A stretch of DNA of 64,000 nucleotides from Rotaria socialis (GCA_905331475.1 CAJNYU010000987.1:186001-250000); one strand, 5' to 3'. Numbered from the stretch's first letter, positions 11,519-22,993 are shown. A program made the numbers and translations. The notes: a model not told the origin generated them from the sequence alone.

Positions 11519-12296
11519 TTGCGAAGGGCCAGCAACAAAAATTTCCTAAATGCTCATCCAAAGTCTTTGGGGACTCCAAACCCAACTTTCGCTGAGATTA
11601 CCACAGACTCAAATGGATCCGCAGGTAATGCCGAGATCGTTAATTTTTACCCTGTGAATAAAAAAGGACCGAACTACCTCAAGTACTGTTTGGGTTGGTT
11701 GTCAGAGAACGAGAAACCGACGAGTATCGTTGATTGTGTCCGGGAATATACATCTGGACCAGGATGGTATTGCACTGATATCAACATGGCTCTGGCTACT
11801 GACTCGCCGAAGCTGGCGGATTATGGAAAATACATCAAGCAGCTGAAATATTCAATTGGGATGTCGCCCATGCACTTTAGTGGTATCGTATTTCGAGGTT
11901 TGTTTTTCATGTTGTTTAAAGTTCAGCAATCAAACATAATTTGTTTTCATGGCTTTTCAATTTTTAGGCGTTGATTTATCGGCAGCTGAGATTACAGCCT
12001 ACGAAAAGGCGGGCCTGTTTTTCATTCCAAGCTTTACGTCCACATCGAAGTCAAAGCCGTTTTCAGGCAAAAACACTGTGCTTCATATTGAAATCTCGCC
12101 ACAATGGTCAAAATTCTGCATGGAGATTGAACCGAAACACACAAAATATTCGCATGAGGAAGAGATTCTGTTCTCGTGCTACAACCTCTATGAATACGTT
12201 CGAACGGAAAAGTCGAATAACCAGCGAATCATCAAGTTAAACTTGAAGAATTATGAAAAATACTATGACTGGAAAATAGGCACTATCCGCGAATAG
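11519..12296 (+). CDS. Mono-ADP-ribosyltransferase, two visible exons
   Basis: The visible exons encode about 235 residues of an R-S-E class ADP-ribosyltransferase. This class transfers ADP-ribose from NAD+ to a protein side chain, usually arginine when the last motif is E-x-E. The R motif is GIVFRG, the S-T-S motif is SFTSTS, and the catalytic segment is SHEEEILFSCY. The N-terminal part (CVREYTSGPGWYCTDIN) is typical of short ART proteins of bdelloids. An intron of 70 bp (11898-11967, GT...AG, phase 1) splits the R motif, and splicing restores FRGVDLS. No in-frame ATG lies at the left end (the frame opens with TTG), so a short upstream exon is missing or lost; a possible acceptor AG is at 11525-11526. 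The stop is at 12294-12296. No TPRs follow. Substrate and location are unknown. Confidence 0.8.
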
Positions 12297-12409
12297 ACCG
12301 ACGATTGATCAGCTTGGACAGAAAATATTTTACTTTCGAACTGAAAGCCGAAAATAAGGACACGCAAAAGATTTAACATTTGGTACTCTATTTTGTGTTT
12401 ATGATCACT

Positions 12410-12415
12410 AATAAA
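12410..12415 (+). terminator. Poly(A) signal of the ART gene
   Basis: AATAAA lies about 115 bp after the stop codon of the upstream ART frame, a normal distance for a 3' UTR. Confidence 0.5.
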
Positions 12416-12540
12416 ATTAATTCCTACTTTTCTACATGATCATTAGTTTATAACGTAGAATTCAAAAATATATTCTCTACTTGTCGTCTTCTGATTTTTG
12501 TGGGCTTATATATGTGAGTACGTTGGTGTCTCTATGATCC

Positions 12541-12617
12541 TGGATGTGTGTGTGGGGGGGGGGGAGGGGGTATGCTAGAAGCACATAGAGAACACCCACA
12601 CCCACACCCACACCCTG
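12541..12617. repeat. Telomere-like foldback 4
   Basis: GATGTGTGTGTG followed by a run of G's (12543-12570) faces four CCCACA units (12591-12615). It is the largest of the four foldbacks and the only one with a long poly-G tract. Confidence 0.6.
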
Positions 12618-12619
12618 AT

Positions 12620-14555
12620 AGTTACAGTAGTGTCGAACTTGAATAATGATTGTAAAAAACATTTGGAAAGTATTGGAAAGATATATTTTTTTCTAAATTC
12701 ATTCACAACAATGAATTTCATTATATTGACGATGATGTAGTTCAGTTCAATATTAAAAAATATTATTATGAAACATATTCTCAGGAATTAAAAAATGCGC
12801 ATTGTATGAAATTAAATGATAGTGTCATTATAAAAGAAATTTTGTTTTTGAATTAGATGTGTAAAATTTCATTCAGCACCCAAGAAGATTAAATCTCTTT
12901 TGAATTTCAACTCAAGCTATGTTTCTCAAAAAACATCAATTTGTCTTTCAACACGATCGGAAGACAAATATACAACCATTATATTGTAAACAACCATAAC
13001 TTGTATGATTCATGCTATTTGTTTTAATTCATGCCAATTGTTACTGTTAGTGCTTCAGAAGAACTTTTCAAAAGAAAAGAACACGAAATGTTTTGTTTCA
13101 CATATACACCTGCTAATATTTTTCTTCGTGACTGAAATTATCATTAGAACTGAGCTCATCAGAAAATGTCTTTCTTTTAAAATAACGGTGATCATTTTCA
13201 ACGATAGCAATTTCCTTTTTCCACTTTATAGTTAGTGTAAAATCAGAGCAGATCAGCAAAAAAATTCAGCGGAACAATTAAATGATAGTTGGCATGGGCA
13301 TGTCTCAGTATCACATTATCGTTGAAATGAGTTTCTGTTCGTGAACGGAATACCCAACTAGAACAAATTATATCAAACAAAAACAGCAGTTGTATGGACT
13401 GAGCGAAAAAAAGTATACTTCAGATTGATGAACTTCTTATATAACGGATCAAGCTTTACCTCTAGATGAATTCAATATTATATAAAATAATTTTTCACCA
13501 AAATAATATCGAACCATCAACTCACGAGAACAATCCAATATGTTTCACACCATCTATATTTTGCACTCCAGAATTCATACACCAAGAACAAGAAACTCGG
13601 CAGAAAAAAACTCATCTAATCTATTTTCAAATTCAACTCTGCTACGACTACCTTTGAAATATAATTGCTATTACACAATATGGATCGTTCTATTCTCGAC
13701 CTCATCAACCATTCCTCATATATTCAGTAGTGTCGAACTTCAAAAATGAATTAAACTGAAACTTCGAATTCCAAGTTATCGCTCTGCCACTAGTGCCAAA
13801 TCTTTGGTACATATGTGTGAGTGAAGACGAATATATTTCCCTTCCCCGGCACCCACATTATGTATGCATGTTTGTGTCCCGACATGTGTGTAGTAGCGGT
13901 TTTGCAGCCTTTCGTGAGACTCACAGTTGCATCTCTGTTATGTGTTAGAGGTTTTGAAAACGCTCTCGAAGCGCTTGCCTTGTTGCTTTGAGGCGATCAC
14001 CTAAAAGTGCTTTTTGAAAGTTTCAGTTGAGTTGAAGTTTGAATTATGACAGACATGATTAGTTGTTTCAGGCACGATAACTGTGGATGTAATGTAAGTG
14101 CCTTGAATTTAGATTGTCAAGTACCAAAATCGCAATTTTAACAGAAAAATGGGAGCTTTTCGCCGTAGTGACTGTATTTAAAGTTTTCATAAAATACGTC
14201 GAAAGTATGAACATATGAATGTCTCGCCAAGACGTGTTTCAGAAATAAATTTGAGACGTATGGTGTTACCCAGTGAGTAGATATGAACGGACAAACGTCA
14301 GCAAAACATTGAAATTTCCCTGCATGCATGGGATGCAAAGAATCCCAAGAGTTCAATTGGTGGTGCTGAAATTGATTGAGGGTTTAGAGCTCAGTGGTAT
14401 GTAAGCCTGCAGAAAATTTCAGCTACATTGAATGAATCATTCTTGTGATATTGCGTATCCAAAAATGCATTTGGTGAAAGTTGAAGTTTCAGTTGAATTC
14501 AGGTTTCAAGTTCGACATGTATGGATAGTTACAAAGATGTTATTACTATTATTGG
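12620..14555. other. No gene recognised
   Basis: AT-rich DNA with only short frames. A 16-bp direct repeat (CAGTAGTGTCGAACTT, about 12625 and 13726) brackets about 1.1 kb of it; I cannot tell whether this marks an old insertion. Confidence 0.45.
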
Positions 14556-14559
14556 AAGT

Positions 14560-15171
14560 TTAAATCGTACAAAACTTGGCCCATCGTCTAGTAGAATGAT
14601 TGCGTAGTGTGTATGCATCCTTGAAACATCCACAAAACCGATATTGATAGATCCATGCCGAGCGGTGACGATGCCGAGAATTCATTTGTACTCTATCTTG
14701 GCACAGAGTTGCATGGGAAAAACCAGCAAATGCATCAATGACTCGTCCTATATTAGTTGAATATTCTTTAATCAATGAATAGCTTTGCCGAGCTTTACAG
14801 CGATCAAAGTAGGAGACTGGTAAATAAGATCTTTGAATCAAATGAAGAAATCGCCCATAATCATCTAATGTTGATCGGAGTTTTCGTAATATTTGTGTAT
14901 GGTGATAGATCTTGGCAAAGCACGGTGGTATTACTTTCAGGAATAATTTAATTAGCCATTGTAATTTTTTCAAAGACATGACATAACATCTTAGATTGCT
15001 GTACTCCGTCAAAATGTGTGCCAGTAGCATGTTTAACGATGCTTTTAATGAGTTCGGATGATCTAACTCGAAGTAGAAAAGAAATTTGATCTTTGAGATA
15101 AATTTCATGAAAATCATTGACGTGCATGATCTCGACATGAGCAATCGAAAATTGTATCTCAATTTTTTCGA
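14560..15171 (-). other. Open frame of unknown nature downstream of TPR relic
   Basis: A 200-codon minus frame ends at 14560. It is in the same frame as the TPR relic at 15175-15327 and is separated from it by a single TAA (15172-15174). It contains no TPR signature I can recognise and no other known motif; the middle part is rich in Leu, Lys, Ile and Phe. It could be a decayed C-terminal region of the ART-TPR pseudogene, an unrelated relic, or a chance frame in AT-rich DNA. Confidence 0.3.
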
Positions 15172-15328
15172 TCATTTACGCTTAATTAGATATTGGATCG
15201 ATTTAATCATAGTTTTATATTTCCAGAGTAGTGAATGACCATACCGTCGTAGTGGGTCTAGTTTTATTATAAGTATTTGAATATAAATTTGTATAGCTGC
15301 GATATAATTCTTGTATTTTTCGTACATA

Positions 15329-16648
15329 CCGGGTGTTGCAAAAGTTTTGCGACATTTTGAAAAAGTCCTCCTCATCGTCGTCTTGTAGCGATATCTAGTT
15401 TGTCTTACATTATATTAATAGCCTCCAGTGTCTTTTACTGTTCTTGATACCAAACATATTTTCACTTTGTTTCTCTTGATTTCAAAATGGTAAAAGGGAA
15501 TGATGTACGAGATTTGGTAATATCCCACTTTGAAAGTGGGAAAAAGGCTCCAGAAATTGCAAAATTGCTGGTCGGCAAAGTTCATAGAAGTACGGTTGAT
15601 CGTTGGATTCAACGTTATAAACAGTCGGGTTCGATTGGTGTTCAAAAGAAATCTGGAAGACCTAGAACTGCTTGTACAAAACGCTTAATCAATTTAGTGA
15701 ACAAAAGACTTAATTCCAAGATTCCCAGAAAAAGTTTAAGAACCATGGCCAAAGACTTCAACACTAGTTTGTGGACCGTCAGACGAGTACTGAACGAAGA
15801 TTTGCACAAAAAATGCTACAGAAAAATCAAGGTTAAAAAACTAAATGAAGATCAAAAGTCGAAAAGAAAGAGGTGTTGTCAATGGATAAGAAAAAACATG
15901 GGTTGCGACAAAACAAAAAAGATCATGTTTACCGACGAAAAAATATTCACTAGGAACGGTTATTTCAATCCAAAAAATGATGAGGTGTGGGCCAACAATC
16001 GAAATGATGCGAATGAATATGGTGGAATTCATGAAAGAGAAAAATATCCGGTTTCTATCATGGTCGCCTTGGGAGCAACTTGGAATGACATTACAGTTCC
16101 TTTCTTTTTCCAAAGGAGTGAACGGCTAAATGGCAAAACCTATCTTGATGAACTGTTACCATTTTATAAAATGGAAGGTGATCGGCTATTCGGGCATCAA
16201 AATTGGGGTTTCCAACAGGATGGAGCAAACTGTCACACTGATAAAAGTGTACAGAAGTGGTGCAAAAAAATTTCAAGTTTTTTATTTCGAAAGGCCAGTG
16301 GCCCCCAAATTCGCCCGAGTTGAATCCGCTAGATTATTCGATTTGGAACAGTATATCCAACAACGTGGATTATTATAAAGTCAAAACAATTAATGATTTG
16401 CGTCGAGAAATAGAAAAGGGCAACGAAAAAAATTGATGTTAATTATGTACGGGACACGATCAATGTTTTTCTTTGACGAGTGCGATCGGTGGAAAAACAT
16501 AATGGTGAACTCATTATTGCTGAAAATTGGTAGGTTTAGTAATACCCTCTTGTAGTGTTTCAAGCTCTTTGTTATTACATTGTTACTCCTTGTTCTATAG
16601 AAATAAAATACATTTTTCGAAATGTCGCAAAATTTTTGCAACACCCGG
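15329..16648 (+). mobile_element. Tc1/mariner-family transposon, 1,320 bp
   Basis: Both ends carry 35-bp terminal inverted repeats beginning CCGGGTGTTGCAAAA, with two mismatches between ends (15329-15363 and 16614-16648). TA dinucleotides flank both sides (15327-15328 and 16649-16650), the expected mariner target duplication. One transposase gene fills the interior. Well-preserved TIRs with a frameshifted transposase suggest a fairly recent, now inactive, copy. It lies inside the TPR part of an ART-TPR pseudogene. Confidence 0.95.
15487..16533 (+). pseudogene. Mariner transposase, frameshifted
   Basis: An intact frame of 278 codons begins at ATG 15487. The first ~110 residues form a paired-type double helix-turn-helix with the SGRPR linker motif (residues 56-60). 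The catalytic domain shows FTDEK (Asp150) and QQDGANCH (Asp245). The third motif, WPPNSPELNPLDYSIW, lies in another frame from 16299, after an indel between about 16262 and 16298 where there are A and T runs. That gives a spacing of about 36-37 residues between the second and third Asp, so DD34D is unlikely. A second slip at an A run near 16425 and a TGA near 16488 separate the remaining C-terminal stretch ending at 16533. At least two frameshifts and one stop make it non-functional unless these are sequencing errors. Confidence 0.9.
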
Positions 16649-17604
16649 TATTCCCGATTTGAGAATAGACTCTCATTAAATCGATCACACATGCGTTTTT
16701 CTGTAGGAGACATCGAAACTGTTGTTTACAACAATGTAATGCAGTACCTAAATTTCCTTTTCTCTCATAGAACGAGCCAAAATTGTAATAAGTATCTGCT
16801 AAATACCGAGTAAAGCCGAAGTATTATTTTGTTCACTTGCAATTAGTAGCATTATTTCATAAATTGACAGTGCTTCTGTGTACTGATCTTCTAGTCGATG
16901 AATTACGGCAAGATAATTGTAACAAATAAGCGAATCATCACGATCAAAATGTAAATAAGTTTCGGCTATATGAAGAGCTGCTTCTCCGAACTGCATAGCT
17001 AAAATAGGTTCAGCACTATGACAATATAGGAGGCCGATACTCAAGTACATAGCAACAGCAATTGAATAATTGTAATTAGGCAAACATTTCATCAGTAATT
17101 TGAGTATCTTTCTGATATGTAGTTAAAGTTTCCGTAGTTGTCCTGCTATTTGCTTCAGCAAAAACACCATATTTTATGTAAACATTTAAAATATTTCTGG
17201 ACGATTGTGGAAAGTTTTCTGTTAGTAATAGAATTCGGTTTTCGACACTGCATCTATTCTGCCAATCGTATTTTCCATTTTCTAATTCTTCTGATATATG
17301 AAAGTTTTTACTTAATTCATCATTTTCGGCCTCAAATTTTAGGCAAATAAACCACCTTTCATATACTGTTCAATAGATTCAATTCGAAATAATGCTCCCA
17401 TCGAAAAAATAACTTCGCTTTCAGTTTCAAACTGACTGACATTTTCTAATTTAAAAAATGGGCAAGTAAAATTTAATGTATCAACAACATTATGATAATA
17501 AGAATCAGGAATATCGATTTGAAATAAGACTATTTCAGATTTACAGCTTCCTGCAACAAATGCTGGTGCCATTAAAAAGTCTTCTGTCGTAAAAAAGACG
17601 AATT

Positions 17605-18142
17605 CGGGTCAGCAGCTCCGAGGCTTATAGGGATATTTTAATAAATTCCGGTATTGGTATTCCTCTCCGGATCCAGTGGAATTTATTGGGATTTATTGAG
17701 ATATTTTATGATTTTATTCGATTTTATTCGAATTAATTCGAATTCATGGAGATTTTTTAATAAATCCCAGTGTGACCAATCACATAACATCACTCTCTCA
17801 AGCAGCTAGCCACCAATAGGATATCATCTGTATCCTCTCTGTTCTCTCTGTTCGGTGGTATATATATACCTCTACCTAAGAAGGAAGAGGCTGTTCAGTG
17901 AAAAATAATAAACAAAGGCACGAAAGGTAGAGAAAACCGTTACAATAATAGTCATAGAAGTTGTGATTTCGGAATTGGACGGAATTCCGTGTAATTCCTA
18001 GGAATTCCCAGTGATTCCGCTTTCACCTTATTCCGGGAATCGGGCAGTGTTCATGTTTGACCTAATTTTGGAATCGGCGGAACTGATTCCGGGGGCGCAA
18101 CTGGTTCCGAAATGGTCAACATTGCGGAGTAGGATGACTGCT
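17605..18142. repeat. Low-complexity iterated GGAATT-type DNA
   Basis: Short units such as GGAATTTATT, GATTTTATTC and GGAATTCC recur around 17640-17760 and 17965-18110. A purine block (AAGGTGAAAGCGGAATCAC on the minus strand, about 18011-18030) resembles the arms of the foldbacks at 2190 and 2855. Between them lies a unique ~175-bp piece with a TATA-like sequence (GGTATATATATACC, about 17857) and AATAATAAAC, which could be a promoter-bearing repeat such as a solo LTR; ends TGTGAC...GTTACA have no matching target duplication. No gene. Confidence 0.4.
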
Positions 18143-19284
18143 CAAAATAAGAGTCTCTATTTCTATGAGACGGTCGTATCTTAGGATAGTTATAATAATT
18201 CATATCGTATCATTACACATTAGTTTATATTTTTAAGTCTGCTAAAATTTCGTGTACTTTGAGTTGGCATTCATTTACTCTCACGCGATTTTTAATTTTT
18301 CAGGCAAAGATTTATTGCATGATTAATGTGTATTTTAGAACTCTAACATGATTGTCTGGAAGTAACATGTATAAATTACCATTTTCAGCTCACGAAATAA
18401 ATTATGCACTTAATTTCTACTCTAATTCAACAACAGGAAGCAATCGAATAGATTATTCAATTTGTTTACCTTATAACTTTTGGCATAAGTTGGAACACAA
18501 CAGATTTCTATCAACTAACAATCCTGTTGGGAATCCACAGTCCTACAATGACTACATATCTTCTCAATTTTTATCAATGAAAATTTCAAATCAATCCATC
18601 GTTCAAATTGGGAAGAGAGAACAATGCTTTTCAAGAGTATTCTTCTAGAAGGTCACTCTGAAACGATTTTATTTAAGAGAATATGAAGGAAGCTTTTAAT
18701 TCGCTTTGAAAATTATAAATTTTTACAATCGCTAATCTTGTCTACAGAAAATCACCGAAACACAATGAATTGCCGCGCATACTCCACACTTATCCGCTAT
18801 CTGTGCTGCACAACTCGTAGACTACCAATTTACACAACCACATCCTCACTCAACAGAGATTAATTGTTCCCTCTGTCAAATTGTGTTAAAATCAATACGA
18901 AAGATATCATAATTCAATAAAAAGAAATGTTAACGCAACAGTTTCCATGCTTAAGCAGAACTTCATCCTTTGCACGAACATAAATCCAAATATTCAAATA
19001 ATCTTCTCGCAACCAATGACCGCCCACAAGTTATTAGCTTTACAAGGATCTCATGTAATATAACTTTTCTTATGATGATTTCATTCCTTTATTCTTCTAA
19101 AAATTTTACTTCTCGACACAGATAGAAGACGAATAAAAGATTCTGTAATCAAAAAATATCTTTCATTTTCATGCTATTCATTGATTTATTTCTTTTAGCA
19201 TCACAGTACGAATAGAACTCAAGAATACAATTAAGATGAAAAAGCCGAACAAAAATACGCCAATCAATCAGCTCAGGTGCTTTG

Positions 19285-20495
19285 TCATTTCTAGGAAAAT
19301 AAATCGAGATTCATCAGATGTTTCAACATCACATCACTAATGAATATTTCTCAGCATCGTTCTGTTCACCTATTGATTTGATTTGTAAGAAAACAAATCG
19401 AGATTCATCAGATGTTTCAACATCACATCACTAATGAATATTTCTCACCATCGTTCTGTTCACCTATTGATTTGATTTGTAAGAAAACAAATCGAGATTC
19501 ATCACATTATGCCAGGGTATGTAGAAAAACGATATCTCGAAGTACAAGTAGCAGATTTTATCTTTATATTCTGCTTATTTGGGAATAAAAATTACGAATT
19601 AAACGATTGCTCAATGTTTACGCGGCTACAGGACTTGTCCTACCATTCTATTTTTCAACAATATTATCACTTTGATAGATTAATCGAAAGCTTAAATTAG
19701 AGAAAAGATTACAACGGCAAAGAATATGTGTCAGTATCATTATATTCGAGAACTTTCTTTCTCTCCAAATAATATTTTGCACTGGTAAAAAAAATCCAAA
19801 TAATCTAGTGTATGAATAATTTCGACGAATATTTCGTTCAAAGATTACGCTGATTTTAACATCAAGACTTTCATTTCATTCGCTATATAAAAACTCAAAG
19901 CAATGAAAGCATTATACGCTTGCTGAATCCAACTTCCATATGTTCAACACACTACAGCCATCAAATAACCCGCTTTCCGGTCATCTCGAATCAAAAGAAT
20001 AGTCTTTTTCCAACGAATACGTACGCCTATTGATTTGATTCCTAAGAAAATAAATCGAGATTCATCAGATGTTTCAACATCACATCATAAATGAATACTT
20101 CTTAGAATAGTTCTGTTCACCTATTGATTTGATTTGTAAGAAAATAAATCGAGATTCATCAGTTGATTCAACATCACATCACAAATGAATACTTCTTAGA
20201 ATAATTCTGTTCACCTATTGATTTGATTTGTAAGAAAATAAATCTAGATTCATTAGTTGATTCAACATCACATCACAAATGAATATTTCTCAAAATAGTT
20301 CTGTTCACTTATTGATTTGATTTGTAAGAAAATAAATCGAGATTCATCAGATGTTTCCACATCACATCACTAATGACTATTTCTCACCATCGTTCTGTTC
20401 ACCTATTGTTTTGATTTGTAAGAAAATAAATCGAGATTCATCAGACGATTCAACATCACATCACAAATGAATATTTCTCATCATAGCTCTGTTCA
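19285..20495 (+). repeat. ~94-bp satellite array, copy 2, interrupted
   Basis: Units are the same as at 4960-6180, with exact 94-bp spacing where measured (19320, 19414, 19508). The array is broken at about 19508-20025 by roughly 520 bp of unrelated AT-rich DNA and then resumes with five more units. Confidence 0.85.
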
Positions 20496-20499
20496 GTCA

Positions 20500-22150
20500 C
20501 TCGTGTGTGATTCGATTGAAATTGTCAGAAAAATAGGTGTTTTAGTGAACATAGACACTGTATACATATTTACCAATGCTTCTGTTCATAATTATTCTGT
20601 AGTTCACAACAAATTGGACAACCCTGTTTAGTTTAGTAAGTCAGTCATTATGGAATAATCAAGATCATTAAACAATTGAAATATCGCATGCAGTTGACAG
20701 TATAGTTTTCAGTACACTAAAATGTTTTACCAATTCAGGGTTTATGAAAACTCTTTAGTACATTTGCCAGAGTTGCAGCGGCTTATTTGGTTGACAACCA
20801 AGCCTAGTCAGTGATATACCTAGCTCAGAAGATTTTAGATAGAATGTGAACAGTTATAACAATTTGGACAAACATGTCCATCACAGGGAAGCTTAGTGGT
20901 AACAATGCTTGTAGCGCGTAGGTGTTCCTCTAAATAAAAAGGAGCATTGTTTCATGTTAATTATAAGAAAACTATTTGTATTCTGCACTTGTTGAGCATA
21001 AACGCATATGTAGAAACTGTTTCAGAGACCTTTAATGAAGGATACCAAAGGGAATTAATGGAATTTAAATTGTTCTGATTAGGAAGTGCAAAAACAGGAT
21101 AGCACTGTAACTTTTCGCTAAGCCTAGCCATTTTGGTAAAGTGTTGAAACAATATCGAAATCTTATGTATCCAAGGTTGATATATTGTCTTATTAAAGCA
21201 GTTATATATCTGAAGATAATTTTTGTTTTGTGAGAATGCTATAGTAGGTGTGCTTCTTGAAAGTTCTTCATAACGTAGAGTATCTGACTGAACAACAGTG
21301 AAAAATGTCCTATGTTCGAGAAAATTAATCAGTTTGCTATGATAAGTTGCATATTTGATTGAAGCTGGTGAAAAAGTTAAGCTTTTCAGATTTGTATTAT
21401 GTCATTCACTGGTAGGTTAACAAATGATTTGTAGAATTTCTACAGGTAATAAAACATGCACATGGTTGATGTTTTGTAATTTCATGAAGTCTTAAATAAT
21501 TCATCTTTAAAATTTGTCAAAATACTTCAAAAGCAAATATGAACTCAGTGAAAATTTAAAGAGACAGTGAGGCTGGCCAGAAACTAGTTTAAATTTAGAT
21601 TGTAGATTATTAAAAATTTTAAACCTCAATGATATTATAGTATATATCTATTTCTGTGTCATCTAGTTGGTTCATGTTTGAGTTGGTACGGACAGTTGAA
21701 AAATAGTCGACATCGGACAAACCAGTTCCCTATTACTAATTAATATCGGATGCTTTAAACAGTAATGAGAAATACAATAACATATATTGGTCTTGATTCA
21801 TTTTTCAGCTGTACAACAGAATTATAGCAATACGGATACTATGTGAAGTACATGACGATGATTTGAATCTTTTGCCATAATCTTTAATAAATCATGTAAT
21901 AATGGAATGGAAAATTATCGATTCATATCTTCTCATACTCCGAAGGATTCTTATTCGAGTATTTTAAATAATTTTGGATTGTTGTAGATAAAAATGTGAA
22001 GAACTAGAATGATCGACATATACTTCATTCATTATTTACAATGAATCAAAAGCGTTTGTTAGTAGATCGACCGTTATTCGATGCTTTTATACGTGTGCAT
22101 ATATGTTTTTCGTTAAAATTAAATAGAGAAGCTCACGTTTACTATTCTCA
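20500..22150. other. No gene recognised
   Basis: This is the part of duplication copy 2 missing from copy 1. It should hold the intron and any 3' exons of the B-box gene read from 22833, but I cannot identify a downstream exon in it. Confidence 0.45.
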
Positions 22151-22152
22151 TA

Positions 22153-22833
22153 TCACATTTGGTAGTTTATAGCGATAGCGACATCAAATAAAAGTCTTCT
22201 TTTGTATTCAATAAGAATCAAATTACGTTTAAAACTTTCACTTCGTATTCTACTCAAATACTTACCCATTGGTTCCAGCTGATGCAATTGATAATCAACA
22301 TTTATAGATTTTTCCTCGGCATATATCATATGATACAACTTAATTTCATCACTTTGTTTCATATTCAATTCGATTGTTGGTGTCTGAGCTATTTTTGTTA
22401 AATCGTTCTTGAGTTGATCTATTTCTTGTTTTAAACGGGCTATGTCCTGTTCAACAACACTTTTTTGAACCATTCGCTCCTTTAATTCTTGTGATAGATT
22501 GTCAAATCGTCTAGTAATTTCTTCTTGCTTAGAGTTTAATATTTTTCGAACCTGCTTTTTAGCCAATTCAGCAGCTTGTTTAACTTTTTCCGTAGTTCGT
22601 TCCCATTCATCAATTTTTGCTGTTATGTGTTGGCAAGATCCTAGATTTGAAGCGGCCTCATTTACTCTTTCTTGAAGATCATTCCGATCTACTGTAAGTA
22701 CATTCAGATCATTAAGTAACATTTTCCGATGACATGCAAAATCAGCGTCGCAAAAATAGGCATTGCATCCACGACAGAAAGAAGTGCTGCCAGACTTGCG
22801 GCATGTGAAACAACTATTTGGTGAAGCCATCAC
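22153..22833 (-). CDS. B-box-like zinc finger/coiled-coil protein, first exon
   Basis: ATG at 22833 opens a frame with the same Cys/His cluster (Cys8, Cys11, Cys20, Cys23, Cys28, Cys34, His35) and coiled coil (about residues 45-165) as the copy at 6133. A strong splice donor (ATGG|GTAAGT) ends the coding exon at 22266 after 189 codons plus one base; the further frame to 22153 is probably intron read-through. Only about three bases differ from the other copy over 560 bp, two of them changing residues (Trp/Leu, Pro/His). Downstream exons, often NHL repeats in this protein type, were not found within the next 1.7 kb, so this copy may also be partial. Function is unknown; scaffold or E3-like roles are family guesses and no RING is seen. 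Confidence 0.6.
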   Translation of the reverse strand: MMASPNSCFTCRKSGSTSFCRGCNAYFCDADFACHRKMLLNDLNVLTVDRNDLQERVNEAASNLGSCQHITAKIDEWERTTEKVKQAAELAKKQVRKILNSKQEEITRRFDNLSQELKERMVQKSVVEQDIARLKQEIDQLKNDLTKIAQTPTIELNMKQSDEIKLYHMIYAEEKSINVDYQLHQLEPMGKYLSRIRSESFKRNLILIEYKRRLLFDVAIAINYQM

Positions 22834-22993
22834 TCTAAGATTAATGCAAACAATTGTTTTTCAATCAAAAGTTATGAAATCATATCATTATAGGATAAAA
22901 CATTGAGTGCTTTTATTTATGTGACCGATATCATTCAACTCCTAAGGAATGATTGTGGCTGTAACAAAGTAGAGATGATTAAACAAAACGAGT

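Larger units (their letters stand above)
15172..17604 (-). pseudogene. ART-TPR pseudogene, split by mariner
   Basis: Read on the minus strand from 17604, the frame starts inside an ART domain, keeping the E-x-E segment (SEVIFSMGALFRIESIE, about 17430-17360), like the ART at 27259. The linker continues after a frameshift near 17340, with another near 17140. Then come TPR units (YSIAVAMYLSIGLLYCHSAE, then SLICYNYLAVIHRLEDQYTE), a frameshift near 16812, a further unit (TYYNFGSFYERKGNLGTALH), and, beyond the mariner element at 15329-16648, YEKYKNYIAAIQIYIQ. Removing the mariner and one TA keeps the reading frame across the junction. The N-terminal domain and R/STS motifs are missing: homology stops at 17604 against low-complexity DNA. 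With at least four lesions it is clearly non-functional. Confidence 0.8.

Noticed and set aside
19509-19700. 63-codon frame in the block interrupting the satellite
   Set aside because: It starts at the block edge, has no known motif and no second copy in the window.
20961-21152. 63-codon minus frame considered as a later exon of the B-box gene
   Set aside because: No acceptor at a suitable phase and no resemblance to NHL or TRIM C-terminal domains.
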